Source: Candidatus Eiseniibacteriota bacterium (GTDB taxonomy: Bacteria > Eisenbacteria > RBG-16-71-46 > SZUA-252). Taken from it: DNA of 47,390 nt. The notes below the pieces were generated by a model. That model saw only the letters and a program-made list of their open reading frames with translations. It was not told the DNA's origin and searched no databases. The translations under genes were made by a program, and so were the position numbers. The stretch is from the NCBI GenBank assembly GCA_005893165.1, contig VBOR01000056.1:1-47390 (forward strand). Direction: 5' to 3'. Of the stretch, positions 1 through 8,774 are shown piece by piece (positions within the stretch are counted from its first letter, which is position 1; each line of letters starts with the position of its first letter).

Positions 1-1071
1 CCGGTTTCCGAAGATCGGCGCCGTGGAATCGGAGGTCTCGATCAGGCCACGCCCGGTCTCTTCCGGCTCCGAAGGAACCGTCCCATCCTCCTCGGACAGG
101 ATCGCGCGCGTTCCCACGAGGGAGACCTGGAACGGCTCGATCGCCGTGAGCACGTCGAACTCGGACCCCAGGGTGGCCCCCTTCGGTCCGCTTCGGACGA
201 AATTCGCGTACGCGCGGGACTCTCCGACCGCGACGACTCGGGACGCGTCCGCGTCGAGGTCGCGGATGAATCGCCCCGATGCGGCGGGCACGACCGCTAG
301 CGCGGTCTGGGTTTCCGTGTCGAAAGGAAGGATGCCCGAGTTCCCCACCGCGACGAAGGCCATCGCGTCCGGCCACGCGAGATCCCCGGCCTGAAGCGTA
401 TTCACCTGAAATTCCCACAGCGACTCCGGCGACGCACCGCTCCGCGCACGATAGAGCGTGAGGATCATGCGAAGCGTGGGCGTGGTGCGGAGGCTCAGGA
501 CCAGGAAGGAATCCGCGCGCGCCTGGATCCGGAGAATGCGCCGGCCGTCCTGGAACGCACGCGCGCCGATCCCGTCCAGCACACCCGGCGCGGACTCGCG
601 GAAGAAGAAAAGGTCCGCGTCGGTCGCTGCCGCGAGCGTGCCGCTCCCGGGAGCGAACGCGCCGTGCTGGATCGTGCCGAGGTGATCGTGACTCCCGATC
701 GCGACGAGATGGGTCGAGTCGCTCAGATCCACGGCGACGATGCCCCGGTCTCCGGCGAAGAGGTAGGCGGTGCTCCCGGAGACGGCGACCTCTTGAACGG
801 TCCCCGCGGTGCGAAACGAGCCGTAGAGGGTATCGCGGACGGCATCGGTGCCGCGGAATTCCAGCCCGTTCCGCGTCGGGATGACGAAGGTGCCTCCCGG
901 CGGCACGGCGTGGACCTGAGCGGCGGATCCGAAGCGTGCCGAAAGCGACGAAGGAACGAGCCGCGTGGCCACGATCTCCGTCGCGGCCCGCGCGGACGGC
1001 GGCATCGTGAGGAGGCAACCCAGGAGCAGGATGAGACCGGGGGTGCGCGGGGAACGGAAGGAACGAATCAT
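1..1071 (-). CDS. Secreted beta-propeller-like (LVIVD-type) protein, 3' end cut off by window
   Basis: An open minus-strand frame of 357 codons runs from an ATG at 1071 to the window edge without a stop, so the C-terminus lies outside. The first ~28 residues form a signal peptide (basic start, Leu-rich core, ending near SARA), so the product should be exported. The rest has short hydrophobic strands with repeated phrases such as GDRGIVAVDLSD and LVAIGSHDH, resembling LVIVD or related beta-propeller repeats; no catalytic motif is visible. Function is unknown. There is no Shine-Dalgarno; a promoter-like TTGAGG-N18-TACGGT sits 8 nt before the ATG, suggesting leaderless expression. It is divergent from the DedA gene. 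The plus-strand frames opposite it look like shadows. Confidence 0.75.
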   Translation of the reverse strand, partial: MIRSFRSPRTPGLILLLGCLLTMPPSARAATEIVATRLVPSSLSARFGSAAQVHAVPPGGTFVIPTRNGLEFRGTDAVRDTLYGSFRTAGTVQEVAVSGSTAYLFAGDRGIVAVDLSDSTHLVAIGSHDHLGTIQHGAFAPGSGTLAAATDADLFFFRESAPGVLDGIGARAFQDGRRILRIQARADSFLVLSLRTTPTLRMILTLYRARSGASPESLWEFQVNTLQAGDLAWPDAMAFVAVGNSGILPFDTETQTALAVVPAASGRFIRDLDADASRVVAVGESRAYANFVRSGPKGATLGSEFDVLTAIEPFQVSLVGTRAILSEEDGTVPSEPEETGRGLIETSDSTAPIFGNR

Positions 1072-1079
1072 CTAGGATG

Positions 1080-1109
1080 ACCGTACCACGGCTCGCGGAG
1101 GAGCCTCAA
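1080..1109 (-). promoter_or_regulatory. Predicted promoter of the secreted propeller-like gene
   Basis: On the minus strand TTGAGG (1104-1109) is separated by 18 bp from TACGGT (1080-1085). The -10-like box lies 8 nt before the ATG at 1071, so a transcript would start at or next to the start codon. Assigned by eye. Confidence 0.4.
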
Positions 1110-1151
1110 CACGCTTCTCCCCTTTCCGCTTCGCCGCCGCGGCCAATGGTG

Positions 1152-1157
1152 TAGATT
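1152..1157 (+). promoter_or_regulatory. Possible -10 box of the DedA gene
   Basis: TAGATT lies 8 nt before the ATG at 1166, which lacks a Shine-Dalgarno. No convincing -35 is visible. The arrangement matches other no-SD genes in this window and may mark a leaderless transcript. Confidence 0.3.
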
Positions 1158-1165
1158 CCGCCCCC

Positions 1166-1777
1166 ATGCTGGAGAAGATCCTCGCCCCCATCACCGCCTT
1201 CATCCTCGCGATCATCTCGAGCTGGGGCTATGCGGGCATCTCCTTCTGCATGACGATCGAGAGCGCGTGCATCCCGCTTCCGAGCGAGATCATCATGCCG
1301 TTCTCCGGATACCTCGTCTCGACGGGTCGATTCACGCTGTGGGGCGTGGCGCTCGCCGGCGCGATCGGGAACGTGCTCGGATCCTGGATCGGGTACGGCC
1401 TCGGTGTCGCCGGAGGCCGGCCGCTCGCGGAGCGGCTCTCCCGGTGGCGGATCCTCCGGATCGGCGAATACGACCGGGCCAACGGCTGGCTCCAGAAGCA
1501 CGGCATCCAGGTCGCGTTCTGGACGCGGCTCCTCCCCATCGTCCGGACGTTCATCTCCTTCCCCGCGGGAGCCGCGCGCGTGCCGCTCGTGCGGTTCACG
1601 CTCTATACCTTTCTGGGCTCGTTCCTCTGGTCGCTCGCGCTCGCGTACGTCGGTGTGGCCTTCGGGGAGCACTGGGAATCGATCCGGGGGGTCTGGCGCG
1701 GGTTCGATGGGGTGGTGCTGGCGGCGCTCCTCGTGCTGTTCCTGCTCTGGCTCCGATCTCACCTCAAGTCCCGGTGA
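1166..1777 (+). CDS. DedA family inner-membrane protein
   Basis: 203 residues, the usual size for DedA/SNARE-associated (VTT domain) proteins, which act in membrane homeostasis; some members move undecaprenyl phosphate or other lipids. The N-terminal region has the family pattern ESACIPLPSE, and a second hallmark, TRLLPIVRTFISFPAG, sits around residues 120-135. There are several hydrophobic helices and a short basic C-terminal tail. It stands alone between the divergent secreted protein and the tRNA genes. The upstream sequence is C-rich with no ribosome-binding site. Family assignment is firm; the substrate cannot be told from the sequence. Confidence 0.92.
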   Translation: MLEKILAPITAFILAIISSWGYAGISFCMTIESACIPLPSEIIMPFSGYLVSTGRFTLWGVALAGAIGNVLGSWIGYGLGVAGGRPLAERLSRWRILRIGEYDRANGWLQKHGIQVAFWTRLLPIVRTFISFPAGAARVPLVRFTLYTFLGSFLWSLALAYVGVAFGEHWESIRGVWRGFDGVVLAALLVLFLLWLRSHLKSR

Positions 1778-1795
1778 CGATATGGGGCCGTCGCG

Positions 1796-1824
1796 TTGAC
1801 GGCTCTGGGCGCGGATGGTAGTCT
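1796..1824 (+). promoter_or_regulatory. Promoter of the tRNA-Gln/tRNA-Glu unit
   Basis: TTGACG (1796-1801), exactly 17 bp, then TAGTCT (1819-1824), a good sigma-70-like match. Expected transcription start near 1831, six bases before the mature 5' end of tRNA-Gln. Confidence 0.65.
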
Positions 1825-1836
1825 CGTCCTCCTTTC

Positions 1837-1910
1837 TGGGGGATCGTCCAGTGGTAGGACACGTGGCTCTGGACCACGGTACAGGGGTTCGAATCCTCTT
1901 CCCCCAGCCA
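1837..1910 (+). tRNA. tRNA-Gln (anticodon CTG)
   Basis: Full cloverleaf: acceptor TGGGGGA pairs with TCCCCCA, D stem GTCC/GGAC, anticodon stem CGTGG/CCACG with loop CTCTGGA. The anticodon is CTG at 1869-1871, reading CAG. The T-loop is TTCGAAT and the 3' CCA is encoded. The T stem has one G-T wobble. It is 35 nt upstream of tRNA-Glu and probably co-transcribed with it. Confidence 0.93.
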
Positions 1911-1945
1911 CATCAAAATCGAGAAATCCTACACCGGATTGAATC

Positions 1946-2020
1946 GGCGCTATCGTCTAGGGGTTAGGACGGGTGGTTCTCAGCCATCAAACCGGGGTTC
2001 GAATCCCCGTAGCGCTACCA
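1946..2020 (+). tRNA. tRNA-Glu (anticodon CTC)
   Basis: Cloverleaf with acceptor GGCGCTA/TAGCGCT (G-T at the first pair), anticodon stem GGTGG/CCATC and loop TTCTCAG. The anticodon is CTC at 1979-1981, reading GAG. The T arm CGGGG-TTCGAAT-CCCCG is perfect and CCA is encoded. A short T run (2021-2024) follows directly. No separate promoter is clear between the two tRNAs. Confidence 0.92.
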
Positions 2021-2068
2021 TTTTCCCGTGCCGGACCGCGTCACGCCCGCGTGAAAGGAGCTCCTTCC

Positions 2069-4719
2069 ATGCCGTCCCGATCCTTTGCCCGCGCTCTGCG
2101 AAGCACCCTCCTCCTCGCGCTGGCGCTGCCGCTCGCGGTCCCCGCCGCCGCCGCGCCGCCGCGCGAAGGCATGTGGCGGGGATCGAAGAAGGAGTCGGGG
2201 AAAGGGATTCCTTCGAACGTGGAATGGGTGGATTCCCTCGGCGGCATCACGCAGTACCGCCTTCGGTCGAACGGCATGACGATCCTGCTCGCGCGGAATG
2301 CCGCGGCGCCGGTGATCACGTTCGAGGTCGTGTACCACGTCGGATCGCGGAACGAGGCGCCCGGGAACACAGGCTCCGCGCACCTCCTCGAGCACCTTCT
2401 CTTCAACAAGAGCACCCAGAATTTCGGGCGCGCCAACGGACACAAGACGTTTCAGGAAGTGCTCTACGAGGCAGGCTGCGACTACAGCTCCACCAACATG
2501 ACCACGTGGTACGACCGGATGAACGGCTACTCGACACTGCCGGCCGACAAGCTGGAGCTGGCGATGAGGATCGAGGCCGACCGGCTTGGCCGGGCGCTGA
2601 TTCTGGACAAGGAGCGGCAGCCCGAGATGACGGTCGTCCGGAACGAATACGAGATCGGCGAGAACAACCCCTCGGTCGCGCTGAACAAGGCGGTCATCGG
2701 GGCCGCCATCCTGGCGCATCCCTATCACTGGGATACCATCGGATACCGCTCCGACATCGAGGGGGTCTCCACCGAGAAGCTGCGCGAGCACTACAAGAAC
2801 TTCTTCTGGCCTGACAACGCGGAAGCGATCCTGGTCGGCGACTTCGACCCGGCGCGGGCCCTCCGCATCTTCGACCGCGAGTTCGCCGCCTTTCCCCGCT
2901 CGACGAAGCCGATACCTCAAGTCATCACGGTCGAGCCGCCCCAGGAGGGGGAACGGCGCGTCGTGGTCCGGCGTCCGGGCCAGGTCGGGCTGGTGGAGAT
3001 CGCCTACATGAGGCCCAACTCGCTCCATCCCGATTTCATCGCGCTCGACGTGCTCGCCACGATTCTGGGCTCGGGCATCAACTCACGCCTCTATCAGGCG
3101 CTCGTGGAGAAGCAGCTCGCGACCGACATGAGCGCCAGCAACAACACGCTGCGCGATCCGTTTCCCATCCTCATCGACGCCACCGTCGCGCCGGGCGTGA
3201 GCCACCAGAAGGTCGAGGACGCGATGAAGGCGGCGCTCTACGAGGTGGCGAAGAAGGGAGTGACCGAGGAGGAGCTGACCCGCGCGAAGAATCAGGTCGA
3301 GGTCTCGGTCATCCGCTCGCGCGATGGCACGTACGAGCTGGCATCGAGCCTGGGCGAGGCGATCGCGTCGGCGAACTGGAAGTGGTTTCTCACCTACGTG
3401 GACACGATGAAGCGGGTGACCCGGGAGGACGTGCAGCGCGTGGCCGCGACCTACCTGGTTCCGGACCACGCGACGGTCGGGTGGTTCGTACCCATCGAGG
3501 CCGAAGCCAAGAAGCCCCAGAAGAGCGCGGGCGCCGGGGGCTCGACCGAATCCTCGGCGTCGAGCGGCCAGACCGCGGGCGAGCCCGCGCGCGCCACGTT
3601 CGCGCAGCGCACCCTCCACCGCGTGCTCCCGAACGGAACCACATTGGACGTCCTCGCGAACCACGCGATTCCCACGGTGGCGTCAGCATCTCGAGCGACC
3701 TGAACGTCACGACGGTGCAGGGCTCTTCCCTCTCGCGCGACGCGAGGCTCCTTCTCTCGATTCTCGCCGACGAGCTCCGGAATCCCGCCTTCGGCGATTC
3801 CGAGCTCGAGAAAGCGAAGGCGGAGATGAAGACCGACGTTCTCCGCTCCTTCGACAACACGCGCCTGCGCGCGTTCGACCGTCTGGCGCAGGCCGTCTAT
3901 CCCGCCGGCCATCCCTATCACGCGCCCACCAAGGACGAGCGGATGGCCAGTCTGACGGCGGCTCGTCCCGCGGATCTCCGCGCCTTCCACCGGACGCGGT
4001 ACGTGGGATCCGGCATGGTGCTCGCGATCGTCGGAGACGTCGATCCGGAGCGGATCGCGGCGACGGTGGATTCCCTCTTCGGCGGAATCCCGCGAGGGAT
4101 GCCCGCGCGACCGGACCTTCCGCGCACGACCCGGGGCGAGCCCGTGCGCGAGGCCGTCGAGCTCCGGGGAAAGGCCAACATGGATCTCATGTTCGGCGCC
4201 GGAAGCGGCCTCAAGAGACAGGATCCCGACTACGAAGCCTGCCTCGTGGCCAACGCCGCCCTGGGGCAGAGCTCGCTCTCTTCGCGCCTGGGAAAACGAG
4301 TGCGGGACACGGAGGGGCTGACCTATTCCATCTATTCGCGATTCGTGATGACCGATTTCCTGGACGGGATGTGGCTCGCCGACATCGCGGTGGCTCCGAG
4401 CAATCTCACGAAGGCGATGAAATCCTCGCGCGAGGTGATCGAGCAGTACTGCAAGGACGGGATCACCGAGGAGGAGGTCGCGGTCCAGAAGAGCTACTTC
4501 GCGGGCAACTACCAGGTGCAGCTGGCGACCAACGCCGGGATCGCGCAAGCGCTGGCGGTCGCGGAGCAGTACGGCCATGGACCGTCCTATCTCGACGAGT
4601 TTCCGAATCGGGTACGCGCGGTCACGCGCGAGCAGGTGCTGACGGCGATTCGCGCGCACCTCGATCCAACCAAGCTCAGCATCATCGTGGCGGGAGACCT
4701 GGACAAGTTCCCGCAGTAG
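2069..4719 (+). pseudogene. Tandem M16 (insulinase-type) secreted zinc peptidase, broken by internal deletion
   Basis: ATG at 2069 follows the purine-rich AAAGGAG and starts a signal peptide ending near residue 29 (AAAAP). The first half has the inverted zinc motif HLLEH (residues 105-109) and a downstream Glu in VVRNEYE (about 193), so the catalytic half is complete. The second, non-catalytic half continues in another frame: the first frame stops at 3703, while good M16 sequence resumes from about 3676 to 4719. The join is at GGTGGCG (3676-3682), read as VA in one frame and GGV in the other. Normal M16 proteins have roughly 50 residues between these points, so a block seems lost. This could be a real deletion between 7-bp repeats or an assembly collapse. 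Family is certain; functionality is doubtful. Confidence 0.85.
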
Positions 4720-4730
4720 CGGATCGCACG

Positions 4731-4755
4731 GTCTCGGGCGTCGCGCGCCGGAGAC
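4731..4755 (+). terminator. Hairpin after the M16 gene, possible weak terminator
   Basis: GTCTC/GAGAC (5 bp) stacked on GGCG/CGCC with one G-G mismatch and a 5-nt loop, 12 nt after the M16 stop. No T tract follows directly; only TTTT about 18 nt later. It lies between the convergent M16 and cytochrome genes. Confidence 0.25.
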
Positions 4756-4789
4756 TGGATCGACGGGGCTTTTGTCGGGCTCTCTCCCT

Positions 4790-7493
4790 CTATTTCACCA
4801 GCGTCATCGTCCTCGTGCGAACCGCGTTCCCCACCGCGAGACGGTAGAAGTAACGCCCGCTCGCGACCTTGAGGCCGCGATCGTTCCTTCCGTTCCACCG
4901 CGCCGTGTACACCCCCGGCCGCTGATTCGCGTCCACGAGCGTGCGCACGAGACGCCCCGACATGTCGAACACGCGCAGCGCGACCCGCCCGCCCGCGCCC
5001 GCGTCGTAGGGAATCACCGTCTCCGGATTGAACGGATTCGGGCGATTCTGATCGAGTCGCGCCGCCCGAGGCGTCGCGGGAGCGTCCACCGCCGTGACCG
5101 ACGGAGTGGAGAGCGCGAAGCGTGTCGGCGGAAATCGTTCCCTCCGAATTCAGGTCGCTGATGAACGTGCCGCCCGTCTGATAGAGGAATCCCTTCATCA
5201 CGCCTCCCAGCCTGCCGTGCGCGATGAGGTCGCAGCTCCCCAGCTCGGCCTCGTGATAGAGAGAATCGAGAAGCGCCACGACACCGGGGCTGTTCTTGCT
5301 CGCGCCCCCGATCGTCAGCTCGCGACCCACCGAGGGACCCGTGCCGGTGTCGAACGAGAGCAGGAAGGCTTCGATCGAGTAACGCGCGTTGGTGTCCGGG
5401 AAGCTGAAGACCGGCGCTCTCAGGAAGTTGACGAGGTTGTCCACCGAGCCGTCGTGGATGAAACCGTAGCCCCTCTTGTTCGATCCGGAGGCCAGCTTGA
5501 ACCCGCCCTTCTGGTACATGTTCCGGAGCTGCGGGACCTTGAAGTCCTGGCTTTCTTGCAAGAGGATGCCGGGGATGATCGTGCCGTTCGTTCCCGTCGG
5601 AAGCGCGTGGCAGAACGCGCACGGCTGTCCGCCGTCGTGCGGACGCGACGTGAACTCGATCCTTCCCTGCTCCGCGAGCGGCGCGAACGTCCGGTCGAGA
5701 TTCTGGTTCGGGTTCGGCGGGTAGGCAACGGTCAGGATGAAGGTGTTGTACTTCTGCATGTCGGCCGCCGAGAGCGTGTCGGGATTCCCCATCAATCCCA
5801 CGAAGGCGGGATTGAAGCGCGTGAAGTCGAGCCGGTCGCCGCGCCAGTGGAACGGAGGGGTGCCGGTGAGCCCGCGAAGCGACTGGGTGGTCATCGGCCC
5901 CTTCATGGGATGAACCTGCGAGGCGAGCTGGAGGCTTGGGACCATCTGTCCCTGGGGATTTCCCAGGTCCCAGGCGATGTTGTCGAAGTCGCCGCCCACG
6001 TGACAGCTGGCGCACGCCAGGTCGCCGTGCGCGGAATTCTGGCCGTTGTAGAGGAACGGCCTTCCCTCCTTCACCTCCGGCGGAGTGGGATCGAATCGCA
6101 AGGGGACCTCTCCGACCTTGGTCTCGGTCGCGGCGTCCAGGATCGCCACGGAGTTGGTGAACCGGTTCAGGACGAAGATCTGGTTCCGCGCCGCATCGAA
6201 GGCAAGGCCGGCAGGTCCCCGGGGCTCGGCGGGACCGATTCCCGCCGGAGAGGGAGCTCCGTCCGTGGCGATGCGATTCGTCACGTTCCCCGAGAGGTCG
6301 ATCACGCCCACCCGGCTGGATCCCATCGCGGCCACGTAGCCCTTCGCGCCCGCCGTGTTCAGGACGATGTCGGTCGGCTCGGCGAGGCTGAGATCCTTCT
6401 CGGACTGAGGGCCGGGGCTGACCGCGTAATTGACGTGCGTGTTCAGGTGCACCGGCGTCACCGGCCCCGCGCCCGCGGCTCCGATCAGCGTGACGCGGTT
6501 TCTCAGGAACTGCCCCCTGAGATTCGGCTCGAACCGGGTCCGGTTGGCCGCGTCGGTGTTCGTCACGTAAAGGGTCGAAGACCCCGGATCGACCGCGATA
6601 TTGAAGGCGCTCGACCCCACGTCCGACACCGTGCGGACCACCGCGCCCGTGCCCGCGTCCAGGACCGCGACGTCGACGTCCGGCATGGTGAACCCGGAGG
6701 GCACCGCGGCGTCCCAGATCTTCGGCGTCGGCTGTCCGTCGTCCACCCAGTGCGTTCCGTTCCACTGCACGATCACCCCCACGTCCGGTGCGGCGGGGAG
6801 CGTGGGATCTTTGGGCGGATTGGGCGGCGACGGCCCTCCTCCCGCGCGCACCTTGGCCGCGCTCACGATCGTGGTCCGGTTCCCGCACTCCTGGACGCTC
6901 ACGAACACCTGCGTTCCTCCCGGCCCGACGGCGAGCGCCCGGGGATGCCTCCCGAAGATGGGGGTCGGGGAGAAGGCGGGTGCTCCGGTGGCCGGATCGA
7001 ACGCCTTCACCTGGTCGAGCCCGCTCACGCACACGAAGGCGCGCGTCGGCGTCCCCGCGAACACGACGCCGGTCGGCTCGTCGCCGACGCGCAAGGTCGC
7101 CTTCACGCTCATGGAGCGGAGGTCGACCACGCTCACGTCGTCGGAGAGATGGTTCACGACCCAGGCCGTCGAGTCGTCCAGCGCCGCCACCGAGACGGGC
7201 TCGAGCCCCACGGGCACTTCCCCGAGGGAGGTCAGGGCGCCCGAGCCGATCGAGAACACCTCGAGCCGCGCATCGGGCAGGTTCAGGGCCAGGAGCTTCG
7301 ATCCGTCCGGGGTCAGCGCGACAGGATGGACCGGCACGGATTCGAAATTCCGGTAGTCCGTGGTCACGGCTACGGAGGAGGCGGATTCGTGCGGATGGAG
7401 CGCGAAGAATACGGCTGGACAGAGAATCGTGGCCGCGAGAACGAGCCACAGGGTGCGGCGCCGGCGCGGGGAGGAGCCGATGCGCTCATCCAT
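4790..7493 (-). CDS. Di-heme cytochrome c peroxidase-like protein with YVTN beta-propeller and C-terminal sorting domain (frameshifted)
   Basis: ATG at 7493 is preceded by GGAGGG; the further upstream start lacks one. Residues 10-33 are a basic-then-hydrophobic export signal or anchor. Residues ~45-460 form a YVTN/NHL-type propeller (repeats like VSVVDLRSMSVKATL). Two c-type heme sites follow: CASCH (494-498) and CAFCH (625-629), in a MauG/cytochrome c peroxidase-like domain. The final ~95 residues, read in another frame (4790-5089), are a FlgD-like Ig sorting domain starting near NRPNPFNP. The frame changes around 5115-5125, most simply by a small indel that is probably a sequence error. The protein should be exported and surface-attached; peroxide reduction or electron transfer is inferred. 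It has its own promoter inside the upstream gene's end. Confidence 0.82.
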
Positions 7494-7558
7494 GGGTACA
7501 TCCCTCCGGGATTCAGCTGTGGTTGTTGCAGGAGTTCGAGTTACAGCCATAAGTCACT

Positions 7559-7587
7559 ATTATATCACATGTTGCGGCTCATGGCAA
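7559..7587 (-). promoter_or_regulatory. Promoter of the cytochrome c peroxidase-like gene
   Basis: On the minus strand TTGCCA (7582-7587), 17 bp, then a perfect TATAAT (7559-7564). The box contains the TAA stop of the upstream glycosyltransferase, so the promoter sits in that gene's last codons. Predicted start near 7552, leaving a leader of about 60 nt with GGAGGG before the ATG at 7493. Confidence 0.7.
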
Positions 7588-8774
7588 GGGCCGGTCAGCC
7601 GCTCGAGCGCCGCGGGGTCCTCGTGGCGGCGAAGGTAGGCGCCGTGCGCTTCCCCGAGCAGCGAGCGCATCTCGGAGCGATACCGCTCGCGGCCGAAGCG
7701 GAGCGCGTGGCGGCGAAGCGTGGCCGGGTCGAAGCGGCGACGGGTCACGTCGCGCATCGCCGCCTCCAGCGATGCTTCGGTCGAGTCGGGAAACAGGATC
7801 CCCGTCTCGGGCGAGATCGTCTCGAGCGCGCCGCCTCTCGCGAGCGCGACCGCGGGGCGCCCGCAGGCGAGCGCCTCCAGCGGCGCGATGCCGAAATCCT
7901 CCTCGTGCGCCTGGATCAACGCGCGGCAGCCGCGGTACGCCTCCCGCAGCGCTTCCATCGACACCCACTCCTCGAAACGAACGGTGGGTCCCGCGATCGA
8001 TCGAAGCCTGCGCAAATCCGGACCGGAGCCGATGACCCGGAGCTTCGCCCCCATCCGGTTCGCCGCGCGAATCGTGAGGTCCACGCCCTTGTAGGGGACG
8101 AGCGCCGAGACGGTGAGAAACGGAGCGTCCGGACCGGGCTCGGCACCTCCGGGGGTGAAGAACTCGGTGTCCACGGGGGGATAGACCACGAGCGCCGGAC
8201 GGCGGTAGTGCTTCCGGATCCGGTCCCGGATGTTGAAGGAATTTCCGACGAAGAGGTCCACGCGATCCGAGCTCAAGCGGTCCCAGAGACGGAATCGATG
8301 CGCGACCGACTGCCCCAGCCAGCGCTGGACGGGCCCGGTGCGTTCCGGTGCGAAATACTCGGGGGCCAGATCCCAGAAATAGCGCACGGGGGTGTTGCAG
8401 TAGCACACGTGAAGGGTGTCGGCTCGGGTGATGACCCCCTTCGCCGCGCAGTGGCTGATCGAGACCACGAGGTCGTACCGGCTCAGGTCGAAGGATTCGA
8501 TGGCCTTCGGGTAGGCCGGGACGTACCAGCGGTAGCGCCTTCTCCCCAGGGGGAGCTTCGCGATCCAGGACTCGTGAATGCGGCGTGATTCGATGGTCGC
8601 GGAGAGGCGACCCTTCCAGTGGACGAGGGTGTAGATTTCGGCGGAAGGAAACATCTCGCAGAGCACCTCGAGGCATTTTTCCCCGCCCCGCATGCCGGTG
8701 AGCCAGTCGTGAACCAGCGCGACGCGGAGCGAATCGAAGGGCTTCTGGGAAGGTGCCGGAACCGGCGCGCTCAC
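7560..8774 (-). CDS. GT4 family glycosyltransferase (WbaZ/mannosyltransferase-like)
   Basis: 404 residues, GT-B fold. The N-terminus has VALVHDWLTGMRGGEK, typical of GT4 enzymes that build cell-surface polysaccharide or lipopolysaccharide. The C-terminal donor-binding site shows EEDFGIAPLEALACGRP, the EX7E motif. It probably transfers a hexose from an activated sugar; the acceptor is unknown. The GTG start at 8774 overlaps the gltX stop as GTGA, so translation is coupled to gltX. The alternative long frame reaching 10046 is antisense-style overlap with gltX and is not used. The stop codon overlaps the next gene's -10 box. Confidence 0.88.
   Translation of the reverse strand: MSAPVPAPSQKPFDSLRVALVHDWLTGMRGGEKCLEVLCEMFPSAEIYTLVHWKGRLSATIESRRIHESWIAKLPLGRRRYRWYVPAYPKAIESFDLSRYDLVVSISHCAAKGVITRADTLHVCYCNTPVRYFWDLAPEYFAPERTGPVQRWLGQSVAHRFRLWDRLSSDRVDLFVGNSFNIRDRIRKHYRRPALVVYPPVDTEFFTPGGAEPGPDAPFLTVSALVPYKGVDLTIRAANRMGAKLRVIGSGPDLRRLRSIAGPTVRFEEWVSMEALREAYRGCRALIQAHEEDFGIAPLEALACGRPAVALARGGALETISPETGILFPDSTEASLEAAMRDVTRRRFDPATLRRHALRFGRERYRSEMRSLLGEAHGAYLRRHEDPAALERLTGPCHEPQHVI

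Noticed and set aside
23..1080. Four plus-strand frames at the left edge
   Set aside because: The minus strand has one continuous frame with a signal peptide through the whole region; the plus-strand frames overlap each other and lack motifs.
5094..8588. A plus-strand open frame of 1164 codons opposite the cytochrome and glycosyltransferase genes
   Set aside because: Its translation is Arg/His/Gly-rich with no domain, and the opposite strand carries clear genes. GC-rich DNA produces such antisense frames.
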